DNA from: UBA2040 sp963977135 | GTDB lineage: Bacteria; Bacteroidota; Bacteroidia; Flavobacteriales_D; Crocinitomicaceae | Length of the DNA stretch: 64,000 nucleotides | Reading direction: 5' to 3' | Assembly: GCA_963977135.1 (NCBI GenBank) | Contig: CAXBNN010000009.1 | Coordinates: 59,992 to 123,991 of the forward strand | Shown here: positions 1-9,179 of the stretch, one piece after another | Position numbering within the stretch: position 1 is the first letter of the stretch | Layout: the number at the start of each line of letters is the position of its first letter | Program-made: the position numbers and the translations under genes | The notes under the pieces: generated by a model | Seen by the model: the letters and a program-made list of their open reading frames with translations, nothing else | What the model was told of the DNA's origin: nothing | The model's database searches: none

Positions 1-2
1 GA

Positions 3-2831
3 GTTAAGAAAGAAGTTCGTGATTCTTTAATTGCAAATCCTTTACGTCCAAGTGGATTGGGTTCAGGCACATTTAGTAATGCACTTTATTTACGTCAAAA
101 TGATTTTGAGCAAACGCCATGGAGAATGAATGCTCGACAAGGGGTTATTTCTGCGCAAGGTAAATTGGATGTAAACACAGGGCCAAGCATCAACCTTACA
201 TTTGGTGGGTCTATGAATATAAATAATCGAACTCTAGCTGATAGAGGAAATTCACTTCTGAATTTTACAAACTTCGGCGTTGCTAAATCTTTTGATTGGA
301 GGGTCTTCGGTCGTTTAACGCAACGTTTTTCTAACGACAGAGAAGGTGGAGCATCTAAAATTGGAAGCGCATTTTATTCTTTAATGATAGATTATTCTAA
401 GCAAAAAGGTGAATTTTACGATCGAAACCATCAATTTAATTTATTCAATTATGGGCACGTTGGAACATATACCACAACTAGAAGACCATCTTATGGGTAT
501 GACGATGTTGCAAAAGTATATCGTCACAATGGATTTAGAGATTTGTTAGTTGATTTTGTTCCTTCAGAAACGAATGCGACTTTAGCTGCAATAACTACTC
601 AATACTATTCTATATACGAAGGTCAAGCTGCAGGTAACTACGAAAACTTGTTCCAAATCCAACAAGGTAACGCATTAAGAAATGGAGATTTACCGCAAAG
701 TGTTTATGACATTTGGTCAAATATCGGTGCACCTTATAACGCTTTTGGTAAAAATGAAAATGATCAGTTTAGAATAACTGGTTCAGGTTCTGCTAACATC
801 GGTGATCACTCTTTATCTATTGGTTTTGAGTATGAGCAGAGATGGGATCGAGGCTGGGGAAGCGGAGATGTTGCAATCACAAGTATTTGGACAAATGCTC
901 GTCAATTAGCTAATTCACACATTCAAGAATTAGATTTATCTTCAGGTACCCAAAGTGATTCTGGTTCAATTAAGAAAATCACCTATAACCGTTTGAATAC
1001 TGGATATGCGTATAATTCTGGTACTGGAGATTATGGAGGACAAGGTGGTAAACAAGATATCAACGGAAATACTATTTTTGATGCACAATCGTTCTTCGAT
1101 TATAATTTACGTCAAAAACTTGGTTACGATGTAGCAGGTACAGATTTCATTGATATTGATCAATACGATCCGAATACCTTTACGTTAGACATGTTTACTC
1201 CAGATGAGTTATTTAACTCAGGAAATTCATTTGTTAGCTATTATGGATATGACCATACTGGTAAAAAAGTAAGAGGTAAAACAGACGTGAACAGTTACTT
1301 CGAGAAATTTGACGAAAATGGAAATTATGAGCGATTCATTGGAGCTTTTCAACCAATATATGTTGCGGGTTATTTAATGGATAAATTCTCTTTTAATGAC
1401 TTGGTATTCAATGTCGGTGTTCGTGTCGATGTATTTAACGCAAACCAACCTGTATTGAAAGATCCATATTTGTTGTACAATTCTAGAACTGTTAAGGAAG
1501 CAAGAGAGTTGGCAAGTACAGACCCTAATACATATGACTGGGTTGTAATTCCAACTTCTATGGGAGATGATTATACAGTTTATGTAAATGATTTCAAAAA
1601 CCCAACAGCTATAAATGGATTTAGAAAAGACGGTGTGTTTTATGATGCACAAGGAACGCAAGTTTCAGATCCTAAATTAATTGACGGACCAACAGGAATT
1701 CAACCATGGCGTTTAGACCCATTCCAAAATGCACCGAATGCTAGTGCTTTTAAAGATTATAAGCCACAGATTAATGTGATGCCACGTGTTGCGTTTTCTT
1801 TCCCAGTATCAGATGAAGCTTCTTTCTTTGCACACTATGATATCTTAACAAAACGTCCAACAAGTGCAGGAAGATTTGATCCATATGAGTATCAGTTTTT
1901 AGCTACTAGAGGAAGAACAATCAATAATCCAAATTTGCAACCTGAAAAAACGATTGATTACGAAATTGGATTCCAACAAGTGTTGTCTAAAACTTCTTCT
2001 TTGAAAATTTCAGCATTCTACCGTGAACAGAGAAATAACGTACAATTGCAAAATGTTAGTGGGGCTTATCCTGTGACATATAATACATTTGGTAACCGTG
2101 ACTTTGGTACGGTTAAGGGTTTGACAGTAGCTTATGATTTAAGAAGAACCGGAAACGTTAGAATAACTGCTAACTACACATTGCAATTTGCGGATGGTAC
2201 TGGTTCTGATGTAACTTCATCAGCAGCCCTTATCCAAGCAGGATTACCTAATTTACGTGTTATTCAACCATACAACTTTGATCAGAGACATGCATTTGCT
2301 GTGACAATTGATTATAGATATGGTTCAGGAGCGAATTACAACGGGCCGGTAATTAAAGATTTCAATATTTTTGAAAATACAGGTTTGAACATTTTCTCAA
2401 ATATTTACTCAGGTTCGCCATATTCTGCTCAAAGTAATATTACAAATGTTGCTCAAGGAAATACGGTTACACCAAGTTTAACTGGAACTCAAAATGGTTC
2501 TAGATTACCTTGGTCTTACCGTTTAGATATGCAGTTAGATAGAACTTTTGATTTAGAAATTAAAAGAGGTGAAAATAAGAAGAAACCAGTTTTCTTGAAT
2601 GTTTATGTTCGTGCAACGAATTTATTGAACCAATTCAATAGAATTAACGTTTATCGCGCTACAGGTAACTGGGATGATGATGGATATCTTGCGGCAGCGT
2701 CAAGTCAGTCGTCAATTCAGAATCAGACAGATGAGCAATCGTTTAGAGATTATTATACGATGAGTGTTCAGAATGCATTTAACATATCTGTTCCAAGAAC
2801 GATAAGATTAGGGGTGAAATTTGATTTTTAA
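3..2831 (+). CDS. TonB-dependent outer-membrane receptor, 5' end cut by the window
   Basis: Outer-membrane beta-barrel receptor of the TonB-dependent family, which imports ligands using TonB energy. The frame is open from the first bases, so the signal peptide, any carboxypeptidase-like domain and the plug lie outside; the TTG near base 57 is not a believable start. What remains, about 940 residues, is barrel. It shows the family landmark of a Pro-Glu-Lys-Thr segment before an aromatic strand (around base 1940), alternating aromatic strands, and a final strand ending Lys-Phe-Asp-Phe with the terminal Phe used for BAM recognition. No SusD-like partner follows. Instead a secreted protein starts 20 bp downstream, followed by a PorV-like gene, which suggests one operon. 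The ligand cannot be told. Confidence 0.88.
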   Translation, partial: VKKEVRDSLIANPLRPSGLGSGTFSNALYLRQNDFEQTPWRMNARQGVISAQGKLDVNTGPSINLTFGGSMNINNRTLADRGNSLLNFTNFGVAKSFDWRVFGRLTQRFSNDREGGASKIGSAFYSLMIDYSKQKGEFYDRNHQFNLFNYGHVGTYTTTRRPSYGYDDVAKVYRHNGFRDLLVDFVPSETNATLAAITTQYYSIYEGQAAGNYENLFQIQQGNALRNGDLPQSVYDIWSNIGAPYNAFGKNENDQFRITGSGSANIGDHSLSIGFEYEQRWDRGWGSGDVAITSIWTNARQLANSHIQELDLSSGTQSDSGSIKKITYNRLNTGYAYNSGTGDYGGQGGKQDINGNTIFDAQSFFDYNLRQKLGYDVAGTDFIDIDQYDPNTFTLDMFTPDELFNSGNSFVSYYGYDHTGKKVRGKTDVNSYFEKFDENGNYERFIGAFQPIYVAGYLMDKFSFNDLVFNVGVRVDVFNANQPVLKDPYLLYNSRTVKEARELASTDPNTYDWVVIPTSMGDDYTVYVNDFKNPTAINGFRKDGVFYDAQGTQVSDPKLIDGPTGIQPWRLDPFQNAPNASAFKDYKPQINVMPRVAFSFPVSDEASFFAHYDILTKRPTSAGRFDPYEYQFLATRGRTINNPNLQPEKTIDYEIGFQQVLSKTSSLKISAFYREQRNNVQLQNVSGAYPVTYNTFGNRDFGTVKGLTVAYDLRRTGNVRITANYTLQFADGTGSDVTSSAALIQAGLPNLRVIQPYNFDQRHAFAVTIDYRYGSGANYNGPVIKDFNIFENTGLNIFSNIYSGSPYSAQSNITNVAQGNTVTPSLTGTQNGSRLPWSYRLDMQLDRTFDLEIKRGENKKKPVFLNVYVRATNLLNQFNRINVYRATGNWDDDGYLAAASSQSSIQNQTDEQSFRDYYTMSVQNAFNISVPRTIRLGVKFDF

Positions 2832-2851
2832 AAAATTAATATAATAGAGTT

Positions 2852-5800
2852 ATGAAAAAAGTATCAGTCCGTTTTTTACTGGTCACAATCGCAATGTTTT
2901 CTGCGCAATTAGTTTTTGCGAAGGAAGATGTCGGAGGAAAATCACAAAATGGTTCTCCAAATAAGCCAGCTTTAATTACGTCTAAGGCCGCAGGTTGTGA
3001 TCCGTCCAATACGGTATTAACAATGGAATTCAACGATGTTCGAGCTTTGCTACAGCAAGGTGGGCGAATGTTTGAAAGACCTGGCACGCAGGTTGCTGCT
3101 TATGAGGTTCCTAAAAATAGTGGTCTATATGCCATATTCGCTGGTTCTTTATGGATGGGTGGAGTTGATGCAAATGGTCAATTGAAATTAGCAGCAGTTC
3201 GTTTTAGATCTGTAGGTAATGACTTTTGGGCAGGACCGTTAACGGTTAATAGTAACAGTGGAAACTATGATCCGTCAGTTCCTGGAGCAGATGATGTTGT
3301 CAGAGATTTTGGTCCTGCTGATATCAACAACAGTGAATGTAAAGCTTATGATAAATTCTTCACCATAAGAAAAGGAGAGGTTATCAATTTTGTTACATGG
3401 TGGAATTATACAAATGGATTTTCAACAGTAGCTGTTGATGATATTAACGCAGAAGTCCTTAATAGAATTATAAATTGGCCAGCGCACGGTGATGTAGGTT
3501 TAGGACAAGATTATTTCTTGGCTCCTTTTTATGATAACACGATTAAGAATGGTGCTAATAACGCATACAATCCGATTGAGGATGGAGATTATCCTTGGTA
3601 TGATGATATCTTGGGTAAAGATGACATAGAATGTGGAATTGATAGAAGAATTTCATTGTTCGGAGATGAAACACATTGGTGGGTCTTCAATGATAAAGGA
3701 AATATTCACACAGAAACAGGTGGTGATCCAATAGGAATGGAAATTCGTGCTCAGGCATTCGGTTTTGCGACTAATGACGAGGTAAATAGAATGACATTCT
3801 ACAACTATGAATTGATAAATAGAGGTGTTCAAACATTGTTTACTACATATTTCTCTCAGTGGTTGGATCCAGATTTAGGAAATGCACAAGATGATTACGT
3901 TGGTTGTGATGTATCTAGAGGTCTTGGTTATTGCTACAATGGTGATAATAATGACCAAAGTGCAAGTTCTAATATTGGATATGGTTTAAATCCACCAGCA
4001 ATAGGTATTGACTTCTTTGAAGGACCATACTTGGATGCTGATGGTATTGATAATCCTGGGCCGATTTTTGACTCAATAAACAATGTTTATATTCCGCCAG
4101 CAATCCAAAACGCACTTGACAGTAATGGTATTGTTTACCGTGGAATTGGAACAGGATATTCAGATGGTGTTATCGATAACGAGCGATTTGGAATGAGACG
4201 ATTCACCTATTTCACGAATGGTGCCTCGTTCCCATACTCTGACCCTTCATCTGCAGCACAATATTACAATTTCATGCAAGGTTCATGGGCTAATGGATCA
4301 GAGATGGTTTATGGTGGTACTGGTGCTATCGGAACGCCTGGAGCCACTAATATCCCTTCAGATTATATGTTCCCTGATGACTCTGACCCACTAAATTGGG
4401 CTACAGCAGGTACAGATCCAGGATTTGATTGGAGTGAGGCTTCAACGGATGGAGCAGGTAACTCTACACAACCAGGCGATAGACGTTTCGTTCAATCTGC
4501 TGGTCCGTTTACATTACGTCCCGGTGCTGTCAACAACATTACTGTTGGGATAGCTTACGGAAGAGGAAATGCTGGTGATTTGTTTAGTTCAGTGAGAGCA
4601 TTAAAACGTGCAGATACGAAAGCACAAGCTTTATTCGATGCTTGTTTCAAAATTTTAGATCCACCGAATGCGCCAAGATTGATAATTCAAGAACTTGAAA
4701 ATGAATTGATTTTAACATTGGATAATCCTGTTGGTTCAAATAATTACCGTGAGGAGTACGAAGAGATTGATGAGATTAATATTGTTGATCCAGGTGTAGA
4801 CAGATATTACCGTTTTGAAGGATATCAAATTTATCAGTTGGTAAGCGCTTCTGCTTCGATTGCTGATATCGCCGATCAAACAAAAGCAAGAATTGTTGGA
4901 CAATGTGACCTTAGAAACTTCGAAAAGAATTCTGCTGGAATAGATAACCCTGAAAAACCGATTAAAGATTTAATAAATTTCGAGTTTGACGAAGAGCTTG
5001 GATTTGATATTCCGACTTTAAAAGTGAGTGGTTCAAATACTGGAATTAAGCATTCATTTAAAATTACGGAAGATTTATTTGCTCAAGGAACTAGAACTTT
5101 GGTAAACCATAAAACATATTATTATGTGGCTGTTTCTTATGGTTTCAATAATTACTCAGATTACGATCCAAATGATGCAAGCAAAGTAAATGGTCAAAAG
5201 ATCAAGTATATCGCTTCACGATTAGGTTATGATCAAACAGCAATTAAACCAGTTGAAGCAATACCACATAATCCTGCTCCAGAAGCGGGTGGTACATATC
5301 AGTTTGCTGAATATGGAATAACTCCGAAAATTACTCGTATTGATGGCCATGGAAATGGTGGAAGGGTATTGGAGCTGACAGCAGAATCTGAAAAACAAAT
5401 TCTTAGTAACGGTTTCATGGCGAAACCTGAGTACCAGAAAGGTAAAGGACCTATTAATATTAAAGTCGTAGATCCTTTGAATGTTGCTGACGGTTATTAC
5501 GAATGTATATTTAGAGATTACAACACAAACGGTAGTTTACTTGGGAATGCAGCTGATACTGCTCGATGGACAATAAATCGCTATGTCGATGGAAATTTGG
5601 TAGAATCCGTTAAATCTGATACAATGATTTCAATTGATAATGAACAATTGATTCCTCAATGGGGAGTTTCTGTTCAAATTTATCAGAACAAGCATTTTAT
5701 TGAGGTAGGAAACGGAACGCTTACCCAAGAAACGACAGACATTTTAGAATCTACACTTGAGTTTACTGATAGTTCTAAACCTTGGTTGAGAGGTGTTATT

Positions 5801-7126
5801 GATGCGGATGATTATACGCCAAATAACTGGATTAGATCAGGTAGCTTTACAGCCGATCCTGCCACAACATATCCATTCCCGCCAGTTGAACTTGGCTCGG
5901 AACGTTATGAAAGTGGTCAGTGTTATAGAGATGAGATAGGAAAAGATCCAAACAAACGTTGGACAAAAGTGCTTAATGGTACTATGGCACCTCATTCATT
6001 AGTAGGTTACCAATGTGACTTTATGCCATTGGCTTACTACAAAAGCTCTCAAAGTTACCCAACTGCACCAGAATCAACACCTGGAGCGGCAAGAAATAAC
6101 GCAGCTTTGGCTTTCTCTCCGAGTATAGACATTGTCATAACAAAAGATCAATCACTTTGGACAAAATGTCCAGTAATTGAGTTGGGTAGAGATCCAGCTT
6201 TGAATGTTGGTAATGCAAAACCAGGTGGATTAAGAAAGCAAGCTGGTTTAAATAAAAATGGTATAGCCGACGGATCAAATCCAGATGGTATGAGTTGGTT
6301 CCCAGGTTACGCTATAGATATTGAAACTGGTGCGCGTTTATTCATGGCTTTTGGTGAGAATTCTTTCTTAGGTCAAGATGGTGGAAATGATATGAAATGG
6401 GAACCAAGTGCGAACCTTTATGGTCCTACTGGAGCTGCTTTGTTAGGAGGTCAGCATCCTATCTACGTTTTCTCTCACAAACAAAAAGAAATAAATGGGG
6501 CTAGTAGTCTTTACGATATGGGTTATTACAATGAAGGCAGTACTGAACTGTTCGACTTGATGACCAATATGGTTGACAACAACAGTAATACTGCTAAAAC
6601 TAACTTCTACAATAGTTTGACTTGGATTGGTTACCCGCTATTAGCGCCAAATCGTTCTATGTTTGAAACTACTGTGAGAATCAGAGTTAGAGTAAACAAA
6701 GAATATAAAACGTTTAATGCTACAGGAGAAAATAATGGTAAGCCGAAGTATTCATGGTCTATGGATGAGTTGACACCTCGTAAGTCAGATAGAAATGCTT
6801 TAGCGGATATTTTGAACACAATTAGAGTTGTCCCTAATCCATATTATGCTTATTCTGAATATGAGCGTAATAGATTGGATACTCGAGTGAAAATCACCAA
6901 TCTACCTGAAGTATGTAATGTGAATATTTATACTACAAACGGTAAACTGGTGCGTTCTTATAAAAAGGATAGTCCAATAACAAGTATAGATTGGGATTTA
7001 AATAATTTTAAGTCCATACCTGTATCTAGTGGTGTGTACTTAGTACATGTTGAAGTTCCAGGCATTGGAGAAAGAGTTCTTAAATTCTTCTGTGGAGTTC
7101 GTCAGGTTGACCTTCAAGGTATATAA
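2852..7126 (+). CDS. Large secreted protein, probable T9SS-linked, function unknown
   Basis: A 1424-residue protein with a clear signal peptide (Lys-Lys start, hydrophobic stretch to Ala23, cleavage near Phe-Ala-Lys). The body is rich in Asn, Asp, Gly and aromatic residues and has no enzyme motif I recognise. The last ~100 residues resemble a T9SS/FlgD-like C-terminal beta domain: a Val-Val-Pro-Asn-Pro motif (~1327), a 'Tyr-Thr-Thr-Asn-Gly-Lys-Leu-Val' strand, then 'Ser-Ser-Gly-Val-Tyr-Leu-Val'. Unlike common type A domains it does not end in a short basic tail; it continues through Lys-Phe-Phe-Cys-Gly to end Val-Asp-Leu-Gln-Gly-Ile. It lies between a TonB-dependent receptor (20-bp gap) and a PorV/PorQ-family gene. 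PorV-type proteins shuttle T9SS cargo, so surface display or secretion is inferred. The substrate or role is unknown. Confidence 0.8.
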   Translation: MKKVSVRFLLVTIAMFSAQLVFAKEDVGGKSQNGSPNKPALITSKAAGCDPSNTVLTMEFNDVRALLQQGGRMFERPGTQVAAYEVPKNSGLYAIFAGSLWMGGVDANGQLKLAAVRFRSVGNDFWAGPLTVNSNSGNYDPSVPGADDVVRDFGPADINNSECKAYDKFFTIRKGEVINFVTWWNYTNGFSTVAVDDINAEVLNRIINWPAHGDVGLGQDYFLAPFYDNTIKNGANNAYNPIEDGDYPWYDDILGKDDIECGIDRRISLFGDETHWWVFNDKGNIHTETGGDPIGMEIRAQAFGFATNDEVNRMTFYNYELINRGVQTLFTTYFSQWLDPDLGNAQDDYVGCDVSRGLGYCYNGDNNDQSASSNIGYGLNPPAIGIDFFEGPYLDADGIDNPGPIFDSINNVYIPPAIQNALDSNGIVYRGIGTGYSDGVIDNERFGMRRFTYFTNGASFPYSDPSSAAQYYNFMQGSWANGSEMVYGGTGAIGTPGATNIPSDYMFPDDSDPLNWATAGTDPGFDWSEASTDGAGNSTQPGDRRFVQSAGPFTLRPGAVNNITVGIAYGRGNAGDLFSSVRALKRADTKAQALFDACFKILDPPNAPRLIIQELENELILTLDNPVGSNNYREEYEEIDEINIVDPGVDRYYRFEGYQIYQLVSASASIADIADQTKARIVGQCDLRNFEKNSAGIDNPEKPIKDLINFEFDEELGFDIPTLKVSGSNTGIKHSFKITEDLFAQGTRTLVNHKTYYYVAVSYGFNNYSDYDPNDASKVNGQKIKYIASRLGYDQTAIKPVEAIPHNPAPEAGGTYQFAEYGITPKITRIDGHGNGGRVLELTAESEKQILSNGFMAKPEYQKGKGPINIKVVDPLNVADGYYECIFRDYNTNGSLLGNAADTARWTINRYVDGNLVESVKSDTMISIDNEQLIPQWGVSVQIYQNKHFIEVGNGTLTQETTDILESTLEFTDSSKPWLRGVIDADDYTPNNWIRSGSFTADPATTYPFPPVELGSERYESGQCYRDEIGKDPNKRWTKVLNGTMAPHSLVGYQCDFMPLAYYKSSQSYPTAPESTPGAARNNAALAFSPSIDIVITKDQSLWTKCPVIELGRDPALNVGNAKPGGLRKQAGLNKNGIADGSNPDGMSWFPGYAIDIETGARLFMAFGENSFLGQDGGNDMKWEPSANLYGPTGAALLGGQHPIYVFSHKQKEINGASSLYDMGYYNEGSTELFDLMTNMVDNNSNTAKTNFYNSLTWIGYPLLAPNRSMFETTVRIRVRVNKEYKTFNATGENNGKPKYSWSMDELTPRKSDRNALADILNTIRVVPNPYYAYSEYERNRLDTRVKITNLPEVCNVNIYTTNGKLVRSYKKDSPITSIDWDLNNFKSIPVSSGVYLVHVEVPGIGERVLKFFCGVRQVDLQGI

Positions 7127-7141
7127 TACAAAGTGCAAAAA

Positions 7142-8206
7142 ATGAGAAATTCAATGAGATCAATCAAAAATAAGATGTTTATTGGTGCACTGCTTTGCAG
7201 TTTTGCAGCAACAGCTGGAAATGAGGATCGAGTAGGTTCGTCAGGGGCATCTCAACTTTTAGTAAATCCATGGGCACGTAGCTCCGGTTTAGGTGATGCG
7301 AACATTGCATCGGCTGTAGGTTTAGAGGCAAGCTATATTAACATCGCAGGTTTGGCTTTTACAGACAAAACGCAATTAAAATTTAACACTGGAAATTGGA
7401 TGGGTAACGCAGGTATCAGTATGATGTCTGCCGGAATTGCTCAAAGAGTTTCGGAACAAGGTGTTTTAACTTTAAGTGTGCAGTCTTTGAACTATGGTGA
7501 CATAGATATTACGACTGTGAACCTTCCAGAAGGTGGTATTGGAACGTTTTCGCCGAGAACGAACATTATTAATGTTGGGTATGCCAAAACATTTTCAAGT
7601 TCAATCCATGCCGGAATTAACTTTAAACTTATTTCCGAAAGCATTTCAAATGTGAAAGGTACTGGAATTGCAATCGATGCAGGTATTAAATACATTACAG
7701 GAGAGCAGGACCAAATGAAGTTTGGTATTACCTTGAAAAATGTTGGACCAACGCTAAGATATAAAGGTGATGGTTTTACGAATCAAGCGACTTACTCTTC
7801 AACTGGTAACGTAACTTCTTTGGATCAAAGAGTGCAAGCATACGAGTTACCATCGCTACTTGGAATTGGTGCATCATATGATTTCATTGTTGATGAGAGA
7901 AACAAGATTGTTGCAAATCTAGGATATACCGCAAATTCATTCTTTTATGATCAATTTAGATTAGGAGTGGATTATGGTATGACAACAGAAAAATTTGCTT
8001 TTAACTTAAGAGGTGGATTCGTTTACGAGAAAAATCTATTCTCTGTTGAAAACAGATCTAATGCTATGCTAGGTCCAACTGGAGGTTTTTCAATAGATGC
8101 TTTAGTTGGTAAAAACAAGACGGCTCTTGGTGCAGAATATAGCGCGAGGTTTGCTGGGGTTTTTGGTGTAATTCACACATTTGGTATTACGATAAGTTTG
8201 AAATAA
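7142..8206 (+). CDS. PorV/PorQ-family outer-membrane protein
   Basis: About 354 residues, family UPF0164/PorV-PorQ: FadL-like barrels of which PorV shuttles cargo proteins from the T9SS translocon to the attachment complex. The family's N-terminal pattern is visible after the signal peptide: Asn-Pro-Trp-Ala-Arg-Ser-Ser-Gly-Leu-Gly-Asp-Ala followed by 'Tyr-Ile-Asn-Ile-Ala-Gly-Leu-Ala'. The rest alternates like beta strands and ends on a hydrophobic strand. I chose ATG 7142 over the upstream GTG at 7133; ATG 7154 is also possible and leaves the signal peptide intact. It is the last gene of the receptor/secreted-protein operon and is followed by a hairpin. It is probably a cargo-dedicated paralogue rather than PorV itself, but that is inference. 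Confidence 0.82.
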   Translation: MRNSMRSIKNKMFIGALLCSFAATAGNEDRVGSSGASQLLVNPWARSSGLGDANIASAVGLEASYINIAGLAFTDKTQLKFNTGNWMGNAGISMMSAGIAQRVSEQGVLTLSVQSLNYGDIDITTVNLPEGGIGTFSPRTNIINVGYAKTFSSSIHAGINFKLISESISNVKGTGIAIDAGIKYITGEQDQMKFGITLKNVGPTLRYKGDGFTNQATYSSTGNVTSLDQRVQAYELPSLLGIGASYDFIVDERNKIVANLGYTANSFFYDQFRLGVDYGMTTEKFAFNLRGGFVYEKNLFSVENRSNAMLGPTGGFSIDALVGKNKTALGAEYSARFAGVFGVIHTFGITISLK

Positions 8207-8227
8207 GATAAAGCTTAATTATATTTG
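8197..8227 (+). promoter_or_regulatory. Putative greA promoter
   Basis: TTTG at 8197-8200, a 19-nt spacer, then TATATTTG at 8220-8227. This is an exact match to the Bacteroidota -33/-7 consensus with normal spacing. The -33 part overlaps the last codons of the PorV-like gene. A start about 7 nt downstream would fall at the foot of the hairpin at 8232-8260, so that hairpin would form the 5' end of the greA message. Confidence 0.55.
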
Positions 8228-8231
8228 CTAG

Positions 8232-8270
8232 ACAAGAGGGTCCAATTTGGGCTCTCTTGTTTTCATTTTT
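8232..8270 (+). terminator. Hairpin with U-rich tail, operon terminator or greA leader attenuator
   Basis: Arms ACAAGAG (8232-8238) and CTCTTGT (8254-8260) are extended inward by G-U, G-C, T-G and C-G pairs around the loop AATTT, and followed by TTTTCATTTTT. It can end the receptor/PorV operon. Because a consensus promoter sits directly before it, it may also act on greA transcripts. Confidence 0.75.
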
Positions 8271-8293
8271 ATTAAATTGATAAAAGGAATAAA

Positions 8294-8770
8294 ATGTCAC
8301 AAATATCATATTATACAGAGGCCGGTTTAAAGAAATTGAAAGATGAACTTCATGACATGAAAACTGTTCAACGACCTTCTATTAGCGAGCAAATAGGCGA
8401 AGCTAGAGATAAGGGTGATTTGTCGGAGAACGCTGAGTACGATGCGGCAAAAGAAGCGCAAGGAATTCTCGAGATGAAGATTGCAAAATTGGAGGCTATA
8501 CTTGCAAACGCGAGAATTGTTGATGAAACCAATATGGATGATTCAAAAGTTTTCATTCTTTCAACCGTGAAAATCAAGAATCTTGCCAACAAAGCTGAAA
8601 TGAGTTACACTTTGGTTGCAGAAAATGAAGCGGATTTGAAAGTTAAAAAGATATCTATTGATTCGCCAATTGGTAAGGGCCTTTTAGGAAAAAAGAAAGG
8701 TGATATCGCGAATGTTGAAACTCCAAATGGAATTATAAAGTTCGAAATAATTGATATCTCAAGAGGATGA
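8294..8770 (+). CDS. greA: Transcription elongation factor GreA
   Basis: Binds in the RNA polymerase secondary channel and stimulates cleavage of backtracked RNA. The 158-residue length is normal. The N-terminal coiled coil (1-75) carries the tip motif Gly-Asp-Leu-Ser-Glu-Asn-Ala-Glu-Tyr, with the catalytic acidic pair at Asp42 and Glu45. The C-terminal FKBP-like domain follows (~80-158), ending with the typical 'Lys-Phe-Glu-Ile' strand. The stop overlaps the start of the HIT gene (ATGA), so the two are translationally coupled. The upstream promoter/hairpin arrangement suggests attenuation. Confidence 0.97.
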   Translation: MSQISYYTEAGLKKLKDELHDMKTVQRPSISEQIGEARDKGDLSENAEYDAAKEAQGILEMKIAKLEAILANARIVDETNMDDSKVFILSTVKIKNLANKAEMSYTLVAENEADLKVKKISIDSPIGKGLLGKKKGDIANVETPNGIIKFEIIDISRG

Positions 8771-9156
8771 GTTCAATTTTTAAAAAAATAATTGACGGAG
8801 AAATCCCTGCGCATAAAGTAGCAGAGTCAGATAAACATTTGGCTTTTTTAGATATTCAGCCTTTGAGAAAAGGTCATGTTTTGGTAATTCCAAAAAAGGA
8901 GACTGATAATATCTTTGATATCGAGGATAATGAACTTGGTGAATTAATGATTTTTGCGAAAACCGTTGCAAAAAAAATAGCCAAAGAGTTTCCATGTAGA
9001 AAAGTTGGCGTGGCGGTTGTAGGACTTGAGGTTCCGCATGCGCATGTGCATCTAATTCCGATTAATCAAGTATCGGATATGGATTTTAAGCAGGCTAAAT
9101 TGAACTTATCGAACGAGGAATTGGCAAGTATCGCCGAGCGCTTGAGTAAGGCATAG
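8767..9156 (+). CDS. HIT-family nucleotide hydrolase/transferase
   Basis: Histidine-triad protein of 129 residues, a cytoplasmic family that hydrolyses nucleoside phosphoramidates or similar adenosine conjugates. The HIT signature is His91-x-His93-x-His95 followed by Leu-Ile-Pro. The N-terminus 'Ile-Phe-Lys-Lys-Ile-Ile-Asp-Gly-Glu-Ile-Pro' is typical of the Hint/HinT branch. It overlaps greA by 4 nt (ATGA), and pairing with greA is common in Bacteroidota. The family's four N-terminal zinc cysteines are absent. The exact substrate is not predictable. Confidence 0.93.
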   Translation: MSSIFKKIIDGEIPAHKVAESDKHLAFLDIQPLRKGHVLVIPKKETDNIFDIEDNELGELMIFAKTVAKKIAKEFPCRKVGVAVVGLEVPHAHVHLIPINQVSDMDFKQAKLNLSNEELASIAERLSKA

Positions 9157-9179
9157 TTATTGGAACATACTCGTATAGA

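Noticed and set aside
57..59. TTG near the start as the beginning of the receptor gene
   Set aside because: The frame is open back to base 3 with receptor-like sequence and no signal peptide, so the gene begins before the window.
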